From positions 1 to 50,830 of the IMG/VR virus record IMGVR_UViG_3300023179_007745: a stretch of DNA of 50,830 bases, one strand, 5' to 3'. The notes beneath the pieces were generated by a model. That model was not told the origin of the DNA. It did not search any database and worked only from the letters and a program-made list of their open reading frames with translations. Below, piece after piece: positions 7,195 to 15,917 of this stretch. Numbering within the stretch: position 1 is the first letter of the stretch; the number at the start of each line of letters is the position of its first letter. Position numbers and translations under genes: made by a program. This DNA is from a virus.

Positions 7195-7619
7195 TATTCA
7201 ACGCGTTTCTTTCCAATATTATATTTTGTTTGTAAACTCCATTCTGATTTTTCTTTGAAAGAAAGAACCTTTATCTGTGATAATGGTGCCATAAGTGAAT
7301 GTTTATTGGGATCAATTATTTTAATTAACTCCCAGTCTGCTAATAATTTTGTAATAGTATTACGCCTTTCTATATCATTATCAGTTAGTTCAGCTTGCTT
7401 CCCATCAAGCGCAAATAATTCCTTAAAATGAACAATGAAATATCTACCTTGTTTATGTAAAATATGACAAGATTGATATAAAATTTTATCTTTTCTTGAA
7501 GATACACCAATACGCGTTAATGTTTCTCTTACCTTTAAAAAATCATCCGGATGATTTAAAGTAACTTCTAACGGTAAATAACCTGGCATATCGATTTTGA
7601 AGAAATCTTCAGTTGCCAT
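7194..7619 (-). CDS. regA: RegA translational repressor of early mRNAs
   Basis: From ATG at 7619 the product is 141 residues and matches T4 RegA along its length (ATEDFFKIDMPGYLPLE near the start, RKDKILYQSCHILHKQGRYF in the middle). RegA binds ribosome-binding sites of early phage messages, including the clamp-loader genes. The SD AGGGG lies within the end of gene 62, which overlaps it. The order 45-44-62-regA is the T4 order. A GTG two codons upstream is a possible alternative start. Confidence 0.92.
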   Translation of the reverse strand: MATEDFFKIDMPGYLPLEVTLNHPDDFLKVRETLTRIGVSSRKDKILYQSCHILHKQGRYFIVHFKELFALDGKQAELTDNDIERRNTITKLLADWELIKIIDPNKHSLMAPLSQIKVLSFKEKSEWSLQTKYNIGKKRVE

Positions 7620-8058
7620 GACCACCCCTATTCAATTTTGTTTTTATTATTTGGATTTGTTCATCGGTCAACAAAGGCATAATTTGACGTGCTTTTTCAT
7701 TACTATAACCATAGTATTGTTTAACTATATCAATCGCCTCAATCTTGGATGCTTTGATCCATTTATTGAACCTTTTTCTAGGTCTTATTGTATTTATTAA
7801 AAATTGAAATTGGAGTGTTTTCTCGATATGTGGTCTCGAGTTCATCTCGTTTGCTTGAATTATAGTATCTGAACCGTATGATAACCCTTTATTAACGATG
7901 TATGGTTGATACTGTCTTTCAGACCATTGATCTACAATCAATTGCTCTTTAGTGTAATTGATTGCGCTAAGAAAATCAAAAGGAGATATAGAAGGGATCT
8001 TATATGTTTCTTCTTCCTCCGCTTTGACGAATTGGTTGTTATCCTCGAAGAACGCCAT
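7609..8058 (-). CDS. 62: Clamp-loader small subunit gp62
   Basis: From the internal ATG (MAFFEDNNQF) the product is about 149 residues. It sits immediately after gene 44 and a small ORF, and just before regA, as in T4. The sequence carries the family's IRPRKRFNKWIKA segment and the C-terminal MPLLTDEQIQIIKTKL helix. Gp62 joins four gp44 subunits to load the gp45 clamp. The longer frame starting at 8106 overlaps the upstream ORF and is not favoured. Its end overlaps RegA by 11 nt. Confidence 0.85.
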   Translation of the reverse strand: MAFFEDNNQFVKAEEEETYKIPSISPFDFLSAINYTKEQLIVDQWSERQYQPYIVNKGLSYGSDTIIQANEMNSRPHIEKTLQFQFLINTIRPRKRFNKWIKASKIEAIDIVKQYYGYSNEKARQIMPLLTDEQIQIIKTKLNRGGHGN

Positions 8059-8260
8059 ATACAAAGTCTTCAGCAAGATGACTTGCTTGAGCCATATGTT
8101 TTGCAATTAGAATAGTATGATCTCGATGACCATGCTGCGTTTCCGCATAACAATGAACCTGCAAAGTTTCATTACCATATTCATTTAATAATTCAATTAT
8201 CGCAGTTTTTTGCTTATCATCGGAATAATATCTTGCAAGTTCTTTAATTTGTACTTTCAT
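8039..8260 (-). CDS. Hypothetical protein between gp44 and gp62 (73 aa)
   Basis: The ORF starts in an ATGA overlap with the gp44 stop and overlaps the gp62 start by 20 nt. It begins MKVQIKELARYYSDDKQKTA and holds a His-rich stretch (HCYAETQHGHRDH) that could bind metal. T4 has no gene at this place, so it is an insertion in the clamp-loader operon. No family is recognised. Confidence 0.6.
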   Translation of the reverse strand: MKVQIKELARYYSDDKQKTAIIELLNEYGNETLQVHCYAETQHGHRDHTILIAKHMAQASHLAEDFVYGVLRG

Positions 8261-9198
8261 TTTAACTCCACTGAAGCCATAATTTCTGTTAGACAGGCTG
8301 CTAGGTTAATTTCTTGGTCTGCCACAAAAGCAGATTTATATTGATAATCGGCAATAATTAATACTAATTGAGGTATTTGTTGTGTGTTGGTTGTTAAAGT
8401 ATCATATATTTTACGAAATAAAGTTGTGGGGTCGTTATCCAGATTATTAACAACCCAGGTACGCATCTTTTTCCAATCTTTTTCCTTAAGTGCTTCTAAT
8501 AATTGATTCATATTTACATCAGCAATAGATGTTAATAATCCTTCATCAATAGAACCTGAAACACTATAGCGCTGAAGCTCATTAAGCGTGCGTCTATAAT
8601 CTGGAAAATATTTTTCTACGAGTTTAGCTACTACTTTTGGATCAAATGTAATATTTTCATTATTAAGTATTTCTGTAATTCTCTTAAAGAATCTATTTGC
8701 AATCTTAGGCTTTTCTTCTTTAGCAATCTTAAATTCTATCACAGAACATCTGCTATGTAAAGGTTGAATAATCCTATTTTTATAGTTACAAGTAAAGACG
8801 AATCTACAATTCTTACTAAACTCTTCAATAAACCCACGCAATGCAGGTTGAGTGGAGTTGGGGTTAAGATAATCAGCTTCATCTAGAATTACTACTTTTA
8901 GTCCTCCATTAAAGGATACGGTTGATGCAAATTGTTTGATCTTGGTTCTTAGAACATCAATACCAGACTCTTCAGAACCGTTGATAATTATATAATCAAT
9001 TCCTAGTTCTTCACATAAAGCTCTTGCAACAGTAGTTTTTCCTACACCTGCTCCTCCACAAAATAACATATTTTGCAATTGATGTTCTTCAAGCATTTTC
9101 TTAAAGATATTCTTTTGCTCATTAGGTAAAATACAATCATCTAGCTTCCTCGGTCGATATCTTTCTACCCAAAGAAATTGATCTTCATGAAATTCCAT
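8257..9198 (-). CDS. 44: Clamp-loader large subunit gp44 (AAA+ ATPase)
   Basis: The 313-residue protein has Walker A (GGAGVGKTT, about residues 48-56), Walker B (VILDEADYL, near 108), sensor 1 (FTCNYKNRI) and the clamp-loader SRC motif (HSRCSVIEF) with the arginine finger. The N-terminus (WVERYRPRKLDD) is the RFC/gp44 hallmark. It loads the gp45 clamp with gp62 in an ATP-dependent way. It is followed by overlapping small ORFs and gp62 and preceded by gp45, the T4 order. Confidence 0.97.
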   Translation of the reverse strand: MEFHEDQFLWVERYRPRKLDDCILPNEQKNIFKKMLEEHQLQNMLFCGGAGVGKTTVARALCEELGIDYIIINGSEESGIDVLRTKIKQFASTVSFNGGLKVVILDEADYLNPNSTQPALRGFIEEFSKNCRFVFTCNYKNRIIQPLHSRCSVIEFKIAKEEKPKIANRFFKRITEILNNENITFDPKVVAKLVEKYFPDYRRTLNELQRYSVSGSIDEGLLTSIADVNMNQLLEALKEKDWKKMRTWVVNNLDNDPTTLFRKIYDTLTTNTQQIPQLVLIIADYQYKSAFVADQEINLAACLTEIMASVELK

Positions 9199-9204
9199 AA
9201 TAAT

Positions 9205-9396
9205 TCACTTATTTAGTTGTTGTAATCCCCAAAACTTATTTTGATCTAAAAATCCTGTTTGTTCGAATAACAGGATATAATCCCAGGCATGACCAAGATA
9301 TTGTTCCCAATTGTTTTGGTCACCTGTCTTTCTTTCTGCTATAATTTTTGCTAAATAGACTCCATTTTTTTTACCAATTTCAGTCATACTATTCAT
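9205..9396 (-). CDS. Hypothetical protein between gp45 and gp44 (63 aa)
   Basis: The start overlaps the gp45 stop as ATGA, and the stop lies 6 nt before gp44. The product (MNSMTEIGKKNGVYLAKI...) has a Trp-rich centre (NNWEQYLGHAWDYILLFEQ). An alternative start is the second Met (residue 4). Its place in the clamp operon suggests a replication-related accessory, which is inference only. Confidence 0.55.
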   Translation of the reverse strand: MNSMTEIGKKNGVYLAKIIAERKTGDQNNWEQYLGHAWDYILLFEQTGFLDQNKFWGLQQLNK

Positions 9397-10052
9397 ATTA
9401 CACTCTCCGGATCACATGCAAGCCAATATTCTAAATCCTTTAAGTGATGTTTAAAATGAATAAGTTTTTTCTTAGATACAGTTACTGTGTATGCATCTGG
9501 AATAACCTTAAATAATTCAACACCAATAAACACATCAAAATCGACCATACAAGTCCCAACCTGTTTTGTATATGAGTTTGCTGTTTTATTCTTGCGATCC
9601 GCAACAGAAATCGTTACCGATTGATTTTTACTTGTGATAAAGATATGAGGGGCGCTTGTGATTGCCGCCGCTTTAACGATAATCTGAACATCTTCTGCAG
9701 ATAGTTTAAATTGAAAATGCTGGTCAAATTCTATACTTTTGCCCGCAGGGGGAGCAACAATAATTTCTGGCCTTGAATAAAAATATTCAAACTTACCACT
9801 ATCTTTTGTGATTAAAAGGCTATTTTCTCCAAATTCAATCTCTTGATTTTCCATCAACGTTAGCAAACCAAGTAATGAATTTAGATCATAGATAGCTATT
9901 TCTTTTGGGAATGTTTCAGCCACTTTTGCTACAGCAAACACTGTCTTTACCGATGACATAGTAGATATCGTACTACCAGGTCTAAAAATAATATTTGTAT
10001 TAATACTTGCAAAGTTTTTTAACAATCCAAGTGTCTCATTACTAAGTTTCAT
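9393..10052 (-). CDS. 45: DNA polymerase sliding clamp gp45
   Basis: The 219-residue length and the sequence (MKLSNETLGLLKNFASIN, then NSLLGLLTLM and LIHFKHHLKDLEYWLAC) match T4-type gp45 clamps, which form a trimeric ring on DNA. In T4 it is also the mobile enhancer for late transcription with gp55 and gp33. The presence of gp55 and TATAAATA promoters in this window fits that role. A ribosome-binding site (AGGAGTAAGGTGA) precedes ATG. The region directly upstream is a GT2 gene, not another replication gene. Confidence 0.95.
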   Translation of the reverse strand: MKLSNETLGLLKNFASINTNIIFRPGSTISTMSSVKTVFAVAKVAETFPKEIAIYDLNSLLGLLTLMENQEIEFGENSLLITKDSGKFEYFYSRPEIIVAPPAGKSIEFDQHFQFKLSAEDVQIIVKAAAITSAPHIFITSKNQSVTISVADRKNKTANSYTKQVGTCMVDFDVFIGVELFKVIPDAYTVTVSKKKLIHFKHHLKDLEYWLACDPESVI

Positions 10053-10087
10053 TCACCTTACTCCTATCAAAACATCATTATATCATA

Positions 10088-10819
10088 TTATGCAGCTTTT
10101 CTCCACGGGTATGCGCCAGAATACTGTTTATGCATTGCTGCATTTCCTTTTAAGAAGAAATTAGATTGAACTGAATCTGCTCTATTCCCTACTCTGTAGT
10201 TTAATGTGTACTTTCCGGTGCAATCGTATTTAAAATTATTACCCATCAAGAATGAACTAATGATTCTATCTACTTCTGGCTGATCTTCTGGATGCCTAGC
10301 TCTACGGTACCAAAACGGTGACATCATCAAGGCAATGTCTTTAGGTACAAACCAACAACCAACATCAATAAAGTTATCATTTAAAACTGATTTCCATTTG
10401 CCAAGTGATTCACAATCATCTTTGCAAACAAATTGATCAAGCCTATCGACTATATTCCTTAGACTGTATGCCCAATTATTTCCTTCTTTGATTACATCGA
10501 CAAGAGATTCGACATGATTTGGTTGTATCCAATTATCTTCATCAAGGAACATTAAGTAATCGCCCTTTGCTAAGAACGTACATGCTCCGTAAATCTTGTG
10601 GCCATTATATCCACCAGCTCCTGTATTATAAGGAAGTGAGATTAAATCTCTAACCGGATAATCTTTTAATGTTGATAATGAATCTGATAGTTTTTCAGGT
10701 CCATCGATTACAACTAAGTGTTGAATGTTAGAATATGTTTGTTTATTGACTGAATCCATTGCTTTGCCAAGCTTTGGATGTCCTGTGGTAGGCGTAATAA
10801 TTGTAACTAATGGATTCAT
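10088..10819 (-). CDS. Family 2 glycosyltransferase (GT-A)
   Basis: The 243-residue protein begins PLVTIITPTTGHPKLGKAMD, the classic GT2 N-terminal strand and loop. It has a metal-binding-type acidic motif, LMFLDEDNW near residue 95. A short C-terminal half with aromatic residues ends in a Trp-Arg-Lys tail. Its start overlaps the stop of the upstream GT-methyltransferase gene as ATGA. It probably transfers a hexose to a glycan or protein. Donor and acceptor are unknown. Confidence 0.8.
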   Translation of the reverse strand: MNPLVTIITPTTGHPKLGKAMDSVNKQTYSNIQHLVVIDGPEKLSDSLSTLKDYPVRDLISLPYNTGAGGYNGHKIYGACTFLAKGDYLMFLDEDNWIQPNHVESLVDVIKEGNNWAYSLRNIVDRLDQFVCKDDCESLGKWKSVLNDNFIDVGCWFVPKDIALMMSPFWYRRARHPEDQPEVDRIISSFLMGNNFKYDCTGKYTLNYRVGNRADSVQSNFFLKGNAAMHKQYSGAYPWRKAA

Positions 10820-12381
10820 GGCTGATATACTACAGGATGGTTAGGATCAAGTCTGCAATATATTTCGAAATATTTGCTGCTAATGTTTCTTGCCTCTTTT
10901 GTAACTTTAATCTCTACCTTTGAATCTCCAAATAATTCGAATTTTTGTACTAAATCAATATGGGGAATATCATTACTCCAAAGAATTTGAAGTTCGTGTT
11001 GATTGCCTGACTGATCAATAGGATATCCTTTATACTCAAAATGACCCATCTTTTGAATGACACAAATTTTATTATCATCGGTGGGATGATAAACAAATCG
11101 ATGGTGATCATATCCCTTAGACATCTGGCCCCTATCACCCTTATCCATTTCTCTATGCATAGATGGAACTGCAATCAATCCTCTCTTTGCAATCCTTGGA
11201 AACATTTCTAAAGCTAAGAAAGGATAATATAAATCTTCTAATGTATGTGAACAAATACAAAAATCAAATTTACCGTGTTGATAAACATGATCCATTAATT
11301 GTTGCCAGCCACTTTCTCTTTCTAAATTAAGCGAAAAGTGTTTTTTACTTCCCGGATTTGGAAAATAAAAATCCGCAGTGGCATCTGCTATACTTCTTGT
11401 CCAAAAATCTGCTCCTGCTCCAATATCAATAACATTATAATCTCCTTTTCGTTTTTGTTCAGAGATATACTCGATAATTGGATGTCGTGTGTGTAGTCTA
11501 GTAAATCTAAACTCTAATTGATCTGAATCTTTACTATAATAATCATTATAAATTTGTGTACTTATCATATTATTTTCTTGTCCTCTGTACTTTATATTAA
11601 GTGCATCAACTAATTGCTTATGTCTATCATACTGATGAATCATAGCTGGGACAACAGCTGGTTGTTTATTTAAGTTAACAACCAGACCATCTCTTAAAGA
11701 CATTGTACCTAGTGAATGACCAATCGTTGCTACCAATTTATCACCTGTATAATTTATATTTGTTTTCGGTAATTTTCCTAAAGCGTAAAATACATTTAAA
11801 GTGGCCTGATCAACAAATATTGGAGGTACACCAGGATCTGGAATAGGATACTTATCTCCTTCCTCAATCATTACATCACATAACTTAATGATAGCATCCC
11901 TTTTGCCAGCCATCATTCCACCACATAGAACATGTTGATCTTTCACTTGTTCTAATACTTTATTACCGTACATCTGTCTTATCCACTTACTATTCCATTG
12001 CTGACATTGATCAATAGTTATAGTTTCTGCAGATAGCTCAAGATCACAACCACTAAAGTATAAAAAAGGATTATCTTGATAAACCATGTCTCTTGTATCA
12101 GACATTATAACTTTATCTACATCTGGATATAAAGATAAAATAACTTCTCTTGGTTTAATCCATCTTTCTCTCATAATTTTTTCAACAGTAATTTTTTCTT
12201 GTATTCTTACTGTATCAATATCAAACGATTCCAAGTATTGATAAAAATCTTCATCTTCACTATCTGAAATAATACAGATATCCCCTTTGTATACACGTCT
12301 GACAGAAATAGCAAAATTATCGATGTTATCAATAGAGCCACAAAAGCCAGTAGCCATTCCAATAATTAAATTGTTTTCCAT
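10816..12381 (-). CDS. Bifunctional protein: N-terminal glycosyltransferase-like domain fused to SAM-dependent methyltransferase
   Basis: The 521-residue protein has two parts. Residues 1 to about 270 look like a GT-A-type domain: KVIMSDTRDMVYQDNPF near residue 90 holds the acidic DxxD site, and VLCGGMMAG and VDQATLN follow as in nucleotide-sugar transferases. From about residue 310 a class I methyltransferase follows: motif I VIDIGAGADF, then FDFCICSHTLEDL (as in motif IV-type methyltransferases) and RGLIAVPSMHRE. The linker is short. Together these could add and then methylate a sugar. It lies in an overlapping run with a GT2 and a 4,6-dehydratase. The GT assignment is weaker than the methyltransferase one. 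Confidence 0.7.
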   Translation of the reverse strand: MENNLIIGMATGFCGSIDNIDNFAISVRRVYKGDICIISDSEDEDFYQYLESFDIDTVRIQEKITVEKIMRERWIKPREVILSLYPDVDKVIMSDTRDMVYQDNPFLYFSGCDLELSAETITIDQCQQWNSKWIRQMYGNKVLEQVKDQHVLCGGMMAGKRDAIIKLCDVMIEEGDKYPIPDPGVPPIFVDQATLNVFYALGKLPKTNINYTGDKLVATIGHSLGTMSLRDGLVVNLNKQPAVVPAMIHQYDRHKQLVDALNIKYRGQENNMISTQIYNDYYSKDSDQLEFRFTRLHTRHPIIEYISEQKRKGDYNVIDIGAGADFWTRSIADATADFYFPNPGSKKHFSLNLERESGWQQLMDHVYQHGKFDFCICSHTLEDLYYPFLALEMFPRIAKRGLIAVPSMHREMDKGDRGQMSKGYDHHRFVYHPTDDNKICVIQKMGHFEYKGYPIDQSGNQHELQILWSNDIPHIDLVQKFELFGDSKVEIKVTKEARNISSKYFEIYCRLDPNHPVVYQP

Positions 12382-12385
12382 ATCA

Positions 12386-13330
12386 CTACCAAATAAAATT
12401 ATGTTTGTAGTATTCTACTATCTTTGAAATCTCGTAATCAAAATTAGCCTTAGGTTCCCACCCCAACGTTTTTAATTTACTATCATCTATTGAATATCTA
12501 ACATCTTGACCTTGTCTGACCATATCGGTAATGTAATCATCAATGTTCGTGTTGCCGTTAAAATGGAATAAAATCTTTTTCACTACTTCAATGTTTGATT
12601 CTTCGTAGTTACCTGAAATATTATAGATTTGATTTTTAACATTACTGTTAATCATTGAAATTACAGCATTGGCAGTATCTGAAACATGTAACCATGTTCT
12701 TCTTGGCAATCCTCTTTCATGTAAGTCTATCTTTCTTCCGATAGATAGGTACTTGATAGATTTAGGTATAAGTTTTTCAACATATTGACCAATACCATAA
12801 TTATTTGTTGGTCTTGCAATAATGTAAGGTATATTATAAGTTCTTGCCCAAGCTAATATCAACATATCAGCTGCAGCTTTAGTTGCACTGTAAGGGTTGC
12901 TTGGTTTAAGCAAATCTAATTCGGAATGACTACCTTCAATGATATCACCATATACTTCATCTGTTGAAAAATGGAGTAAGGTTGGAATTTTGTATATACT
13001 TTTTTCTTGGATTAATCTCAGTAAATGATGAACACCGTTGATGTTACTTTTTAAAAATACATCGTTGCTAACAATACTATTGTCAACGTGTGTTTCTGCT
13101 GCGGTATTAATTACATAATCACAATCATAAAGACGGTCCAAATCATTGATATCTGATTTTATAAACTTAAACCCCTCACCATAAGTCTCTAAATTTTTTA
13201 ATAGATTTTCGTTAGCAGCATATGTAATTTTATCTACACCTATTACATACCATCCTTCATCTAAACACTGTTTAGCGACATGAAATCCTATAAATCCAAG
13301 ACATCCTGTGACATAAACTATTCTTGCCAT
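12386..13330 (-). CDS. dTDP/CDP-glucose 4,6-dehydratase-type SDR
   Basis: The 314-residue protein has the SDR nucleotide motif TGCLGFIG near residue 9. It also carries NTAAETHVDNS, the catalytic STDEVYGD near residue 124 and the YSATK motif near 148 (Tyr/Lys). RPTNNYGIGQ and EKLIPKSI follow, a pattern typical of RmlB and close 4,6-dehydratases. The reaction gives the NDP-4-keto-6-deoxy sugar that E1/RfbH-type enzymes use next. The nucleotide (dTDP or CDP) cannot be told from these motifs. It overlaps the neighbouring SDR gene by 13 nt. Confidence 0.85.
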   Translation of the reverse strand: MARIVYVTGCLGFIGFHVAKQCLDEGWYVIGVDKITYAANENLLKNLETYGEGFKFIKSDINDLDRLYDCDYVINTAAETHVDNSIVSNDVFLKSNINGVHHLLRLIQEKSIYKIPTLLHFSTDEVYGDIIEGSHSELDLLKPSNPYSATKAAADMLILAWARTYNIPYIIARPTNNYGIGQYVEKLIPKSIKYLSIGRKIDLHERGLPRRTWLHVSDTANAVISMINSNVKNQIYNISGNYEESNIEVVKKILFHFNGNTNIDDYITDMVRQGQDVRYSIDDSKLKTLGWEPKANFDYEISKIVEYYKHNFIW

Positions 13331-14109
13331 AACTCTATTCCTTTTTCCAACCCAATCAATGGCACATTCAATTGATTTAAATTTTTACAACTTCCTGTAT
13401 AGGAAAGACCTTGTTTTTCGACAACTACAGGTATATTATAACCTTTTATATTCTTGAATAACAATAGAATTTCATCTAGAAATAGCTTTTCTTCGTAAAC
13501 ACAATTGATATCAGTGCCATTAAATATTTTATTATTGACTATAGTGTCTACAACAGATGTAAAGTCTTGGATGCTGAAATAATCAAAGAGTCGATTGTTT
13601 AAATAAAATTCCTTACTAGAAATATATCTTTTGAAAAGTCTGCTGTCCAACTCTCTAGGACCAAAACAACCAAACAGTCTAAGTGTACAAAATTTTTCTT
13701 GATATGTAATGTCTCTTGCAATTAAATTTTTAGCTAGTCCGTAACTTGAAGATGGTGTTCTATCAAAAATTAATCTTTCATTGGCAAACGATATTTCTTT
13801 GGTCATATCAAATTCTGCGCCAGAACCAATATTAATTATTCCATCAACATATTCGCTTGCTTCTTTGAGTATATTATACCAAATTAAATTATTTGCTAAG
13901 TCTTGATGATTGGTATCGTGTGGTGTTTTATTACCGAAAGAAACACAGTTGATGATGATTTTTGGTTTGACGTTAATAACAAAAGCCAAAAAACTATTTC
14001 TATCTAATATATTGAAATCTGAACGAAGGATTGGAATGACATCATTCAGATGATTTGTAAGATATGAGCCAACAAATCCTCTTGCGCCAATGATTGCTAT
14101 CTTACTCAT
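13318..14109 (-). CDS. SDR-family nucleotide-sugar reductase/epimerase
   Basis: The 263-residue product begins SKIAIIGARGFVGSYL, the NAD(P)-binding Gly-rich loop of extended SDRs. It also has NIGSGAEFD and SSSYGLAKNLI, giving the catalytic Tyr and Lys in YGLAK. It overlaps the TPP-enzyme gene upstream by 8 nt and the dehydratase downstream by 13 nt. A 4-ketoreductase acting on the product of the TPP enzyme or dehydratase would fit; this is inferred from neighbours only. Confidence 0.72.
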   Translation of the reverse strand: MSKIAIIGARGFVGSYLTNHLNDVIPILRSDFNILDRNSFLAFVINVKPKIIINCVSFGNKTPHDTNHQDLANNLIWYNILKEASEYVDGIINIGSGAEFDMTKEISFANERLIFDRTPSSSYGLAKNLIARDITYQEKFCTLRLFGCFGPRELDSRLFKRYISSKEFYLNNRLFDYFSIQDFTSVVDTIVNNKIFNGTDINCVYEEKLFLDEILLLFKNIKGYNIPVVVEKQGLSYTGSCKNLNQLNVPLIGLEKGIELWQE

Positions 14110-14863
14110 AACCTAGAATTTTTCTAGCTTCATCAATCTCTTCATGTGATAAAAATGGATACATATCATCTAGTGCTGGTTGAATCTTCTTACCATCAAC
14201 TTCCTTTAACATTTGCGTAGGTAATATTTCTTGATCAGCCTGGCAAATTACTTCAACTATCATTGGAGTTTTTTTGTTTAAAATGTATTCAATATCAATT
14301 TGTAATTTTTTATTACTATCTATCAACAAATAGTCGAGGCTATATGCTTTAGCTATATTGGATATTTCAGGGAACCACAATCCGCTTTTAGCATCTACTC
14401 CATATACTCTATTTTCGAAAAATTTCTTTTGGGTGTTTTTTATACTTAAATATCCATCATTATTCAACACAATTACTTTAATCGGTGTAGGTGCAGAATG
14501 AAGATTAGCTAATTCTTGAATATTAGAGTTGAAACTTCCATCACCTGTAATCACCACTATATTTTTATCTGGTGCAGCATGTGACACTCCAATGCCAGCT
14601 GGAACTGCACATCCCATATCTGCTTGCGATGAAGAAAATACAAACCTTTGATTTATTTTTGATTTTAAATTTTGAGGAAGTGCATAGGATGGTGAGCCAG
14701 CATCTGTTACTATAATAGTTTCAGAAGACATATGATCATTAAAGACTTCTAACAACTGATAAAGATTGATTGGACCTTCTTTAGTATAATAACTTGAATT
14801 GTATACAGGCCACTTTTCTTTAAGTTTTTTAACTCCACTGACCCATGAAAAGATTTCACTCAT
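14102..14863 (-). CDS. TPP-dependent acetolactate-synthase-like enzyme, C-terminal (TPP/Mg-binding) half
   Basis: The 253-residue protein carries the C-terminal TPP-binding domain of acetolactate-synthase-type enzymes. The motif GDGSFNSNIQEL (residues 107-118), ending at NN (134-135) about 25 residues later, binds Mg and TPP diphosphate. It lacks the N-terminal pyrimidine-binding domain, which is encoded by the gene just upstream. ATG overlaps that gene's stop (ATGAGTGA), and the upstream frame ends with TAA one codon before this ATG. Reading through is therefore impossible, and re-initiation is likely. Together the two make about 606 residues, the normal family length. Confidence 0.82.
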   Translation of the reverse strand: MSEIFSWVSGVKKLKEKWPVYNSSYYTKEGPINLYQLLEVFNDHMSSETIIVTDAGSPSYALPQNLKSKINQRFVFSSSQADMGCAVPAGIGVSHAAPDKNIVVITGDGSFNSNIQELANLHSAPTPIKVIVLNNDGYLSIKNTQKKFFENRVYGVDAKSGLWFPEISNIAKAYSLDYLLIDSNKKLQIDIEYILNKKTPMIVEVICQADQEILPTQMLKEVDGKKIQPALDDMYPFLSHEEIDEARKILGYE

Positions 14864-15917
14864 TTACTTGTCTCCAAGCTTCATAGTTTTTAGATGATTT
14901 GATGTATTGTTCAGTATAATTAAAAAAAGATGTCAAGTTACAATGATAAAATTTATCTATTTTGACATTATTTTTTAAATATTCATTAGAATCAATATCA
15001 ATCATAATTTTTTTAGAGTAGGGAGAAAATTGTTTTTCGTCATAACCGGTATGAGTGGAATTAAGCGAACATCCTAGTATTAAAAGAAGTTCGCAATGAT
15101 GCATTACAAAATTACCTACCCTACTTCCTTTAATTCCAATTGTTCCAATATTTAACTGCCGGTATGCAGGTATTAAATCTCTTGCCAAATAAGTAGAAAC
15201 ATAAGGTATATTAAAGTTCTGTATAAAATTAGAAAATTGATCACGTTGATTGCTCATATGAATACCATTACCAACTAACACTAGAGGTCTTTTACTCATC
15301 TTTAAGGAATCAATAATCTCTTTAAATTTATATTGATTTTCAGTGTTTAGAGGAGGAATAAACTCAAGACAATCTTCTGGCATAACTGCAGTTTGAACAT
15401 CACCTGGAATATCTAACCATACAGGACCCTTTCTTCCATCCATAGCATAAAACACAGCTTCACCCAACATTCTTTTAATTTGCGAAGGATGTTCAACTAC
15501 TTTATGGTACTTTGTAATATTAGATATAGTGTTAATAATGTCGTGTTCTTGGACACCATATTTACGTAATGTAACTTGTTTTGTTTTATTTAAAAAATTA
15601 CTAGTATGATGCAATCTAACATTACCTGAAATTATAAGCAAAGGAACTCCATCTTGCCAGGCATTTAATACTGGTGTAATTACGTTTGTTCCTCCGCATC
15701 CAGTAGTAGGATTTAAAACTGTAAGTTGATTGGTATATTTTCCTTCTCCAAAAGCAGCGTATCCAGCACCTTGTTCGTGGTGATGGCAAATGTATTTAAT
15801 TTTACCATGCTTAATAAAACCATCATTTAGACCAGATGCACCTCCTCCCATTAACCCATATACACGTTGAACGCCGTGGTCGTATAAGAATTTTGCAATA
15901 TAGTCACATACTCTCAT
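14856..15917 (-). CDS. TPP-dependent acetolactate-synthase-like enzyme, N-terminal and central half
   Basis: From ATG at 15917 (GAGG 6 nt upstream) the product is 353 residues: a TPP pyrimidine-binding domain and a central domain. The catalytic Glu is in HHHEQGAGYAAFGEGKY, Glu48. LLIISGNVRL and GPVWLDIPGDVQ are typical landmarks. The TPP-binding C-terminal domain is on the next gene. The best functional analogy is YerE, an acetolactate-synthase-type flavoenzyme that attaches a two-carbon unit to CDP-3,6-dideoxy-4-keto-glucose in yersiniose synthesis. The E1/RfbH gene nearby makes that analogy attractive but unproven. Confidence 0.82.
   Translation of the reverse strand: MRVCDYIAKFLYDHGVQRVYGLMGGGASGLNDGFIKHGKIKYICHHHEQGAGYAAFGEGKYTNQLTVLNPTTGCGGTNVITPVLNAWQDGVPLLIISGNVRLHHTSNFLNKTKQVTLRKYGVQEHDIINTISNITKYHKVVEHPSQIKRMLGEAVFYAMDGRKGPVWLDIPGDVQTAVMPEDCLEFIPPLNTENQYKFKEIIDSLKMSKRPLVLVGNGIHMSNQRDQFSNFIQNFNIPYVSTYLARDLIPAYRQLNIGTIGIKGSRVGNFVMHHCELLLILGCSLNSTHTGYDEKQFSPYSKKIMIDIDSNEYLKNNVKIDKFYHCNLTSFFNYTEQYIKSSKNYEAWRQVNE

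Noticed and set aside
10060-10085. TATAAT in the leader of gp45 as an early promoter
   Set aside because: The -35 region does not match and lies inside the GT2 gene; evidence was too weak to list.
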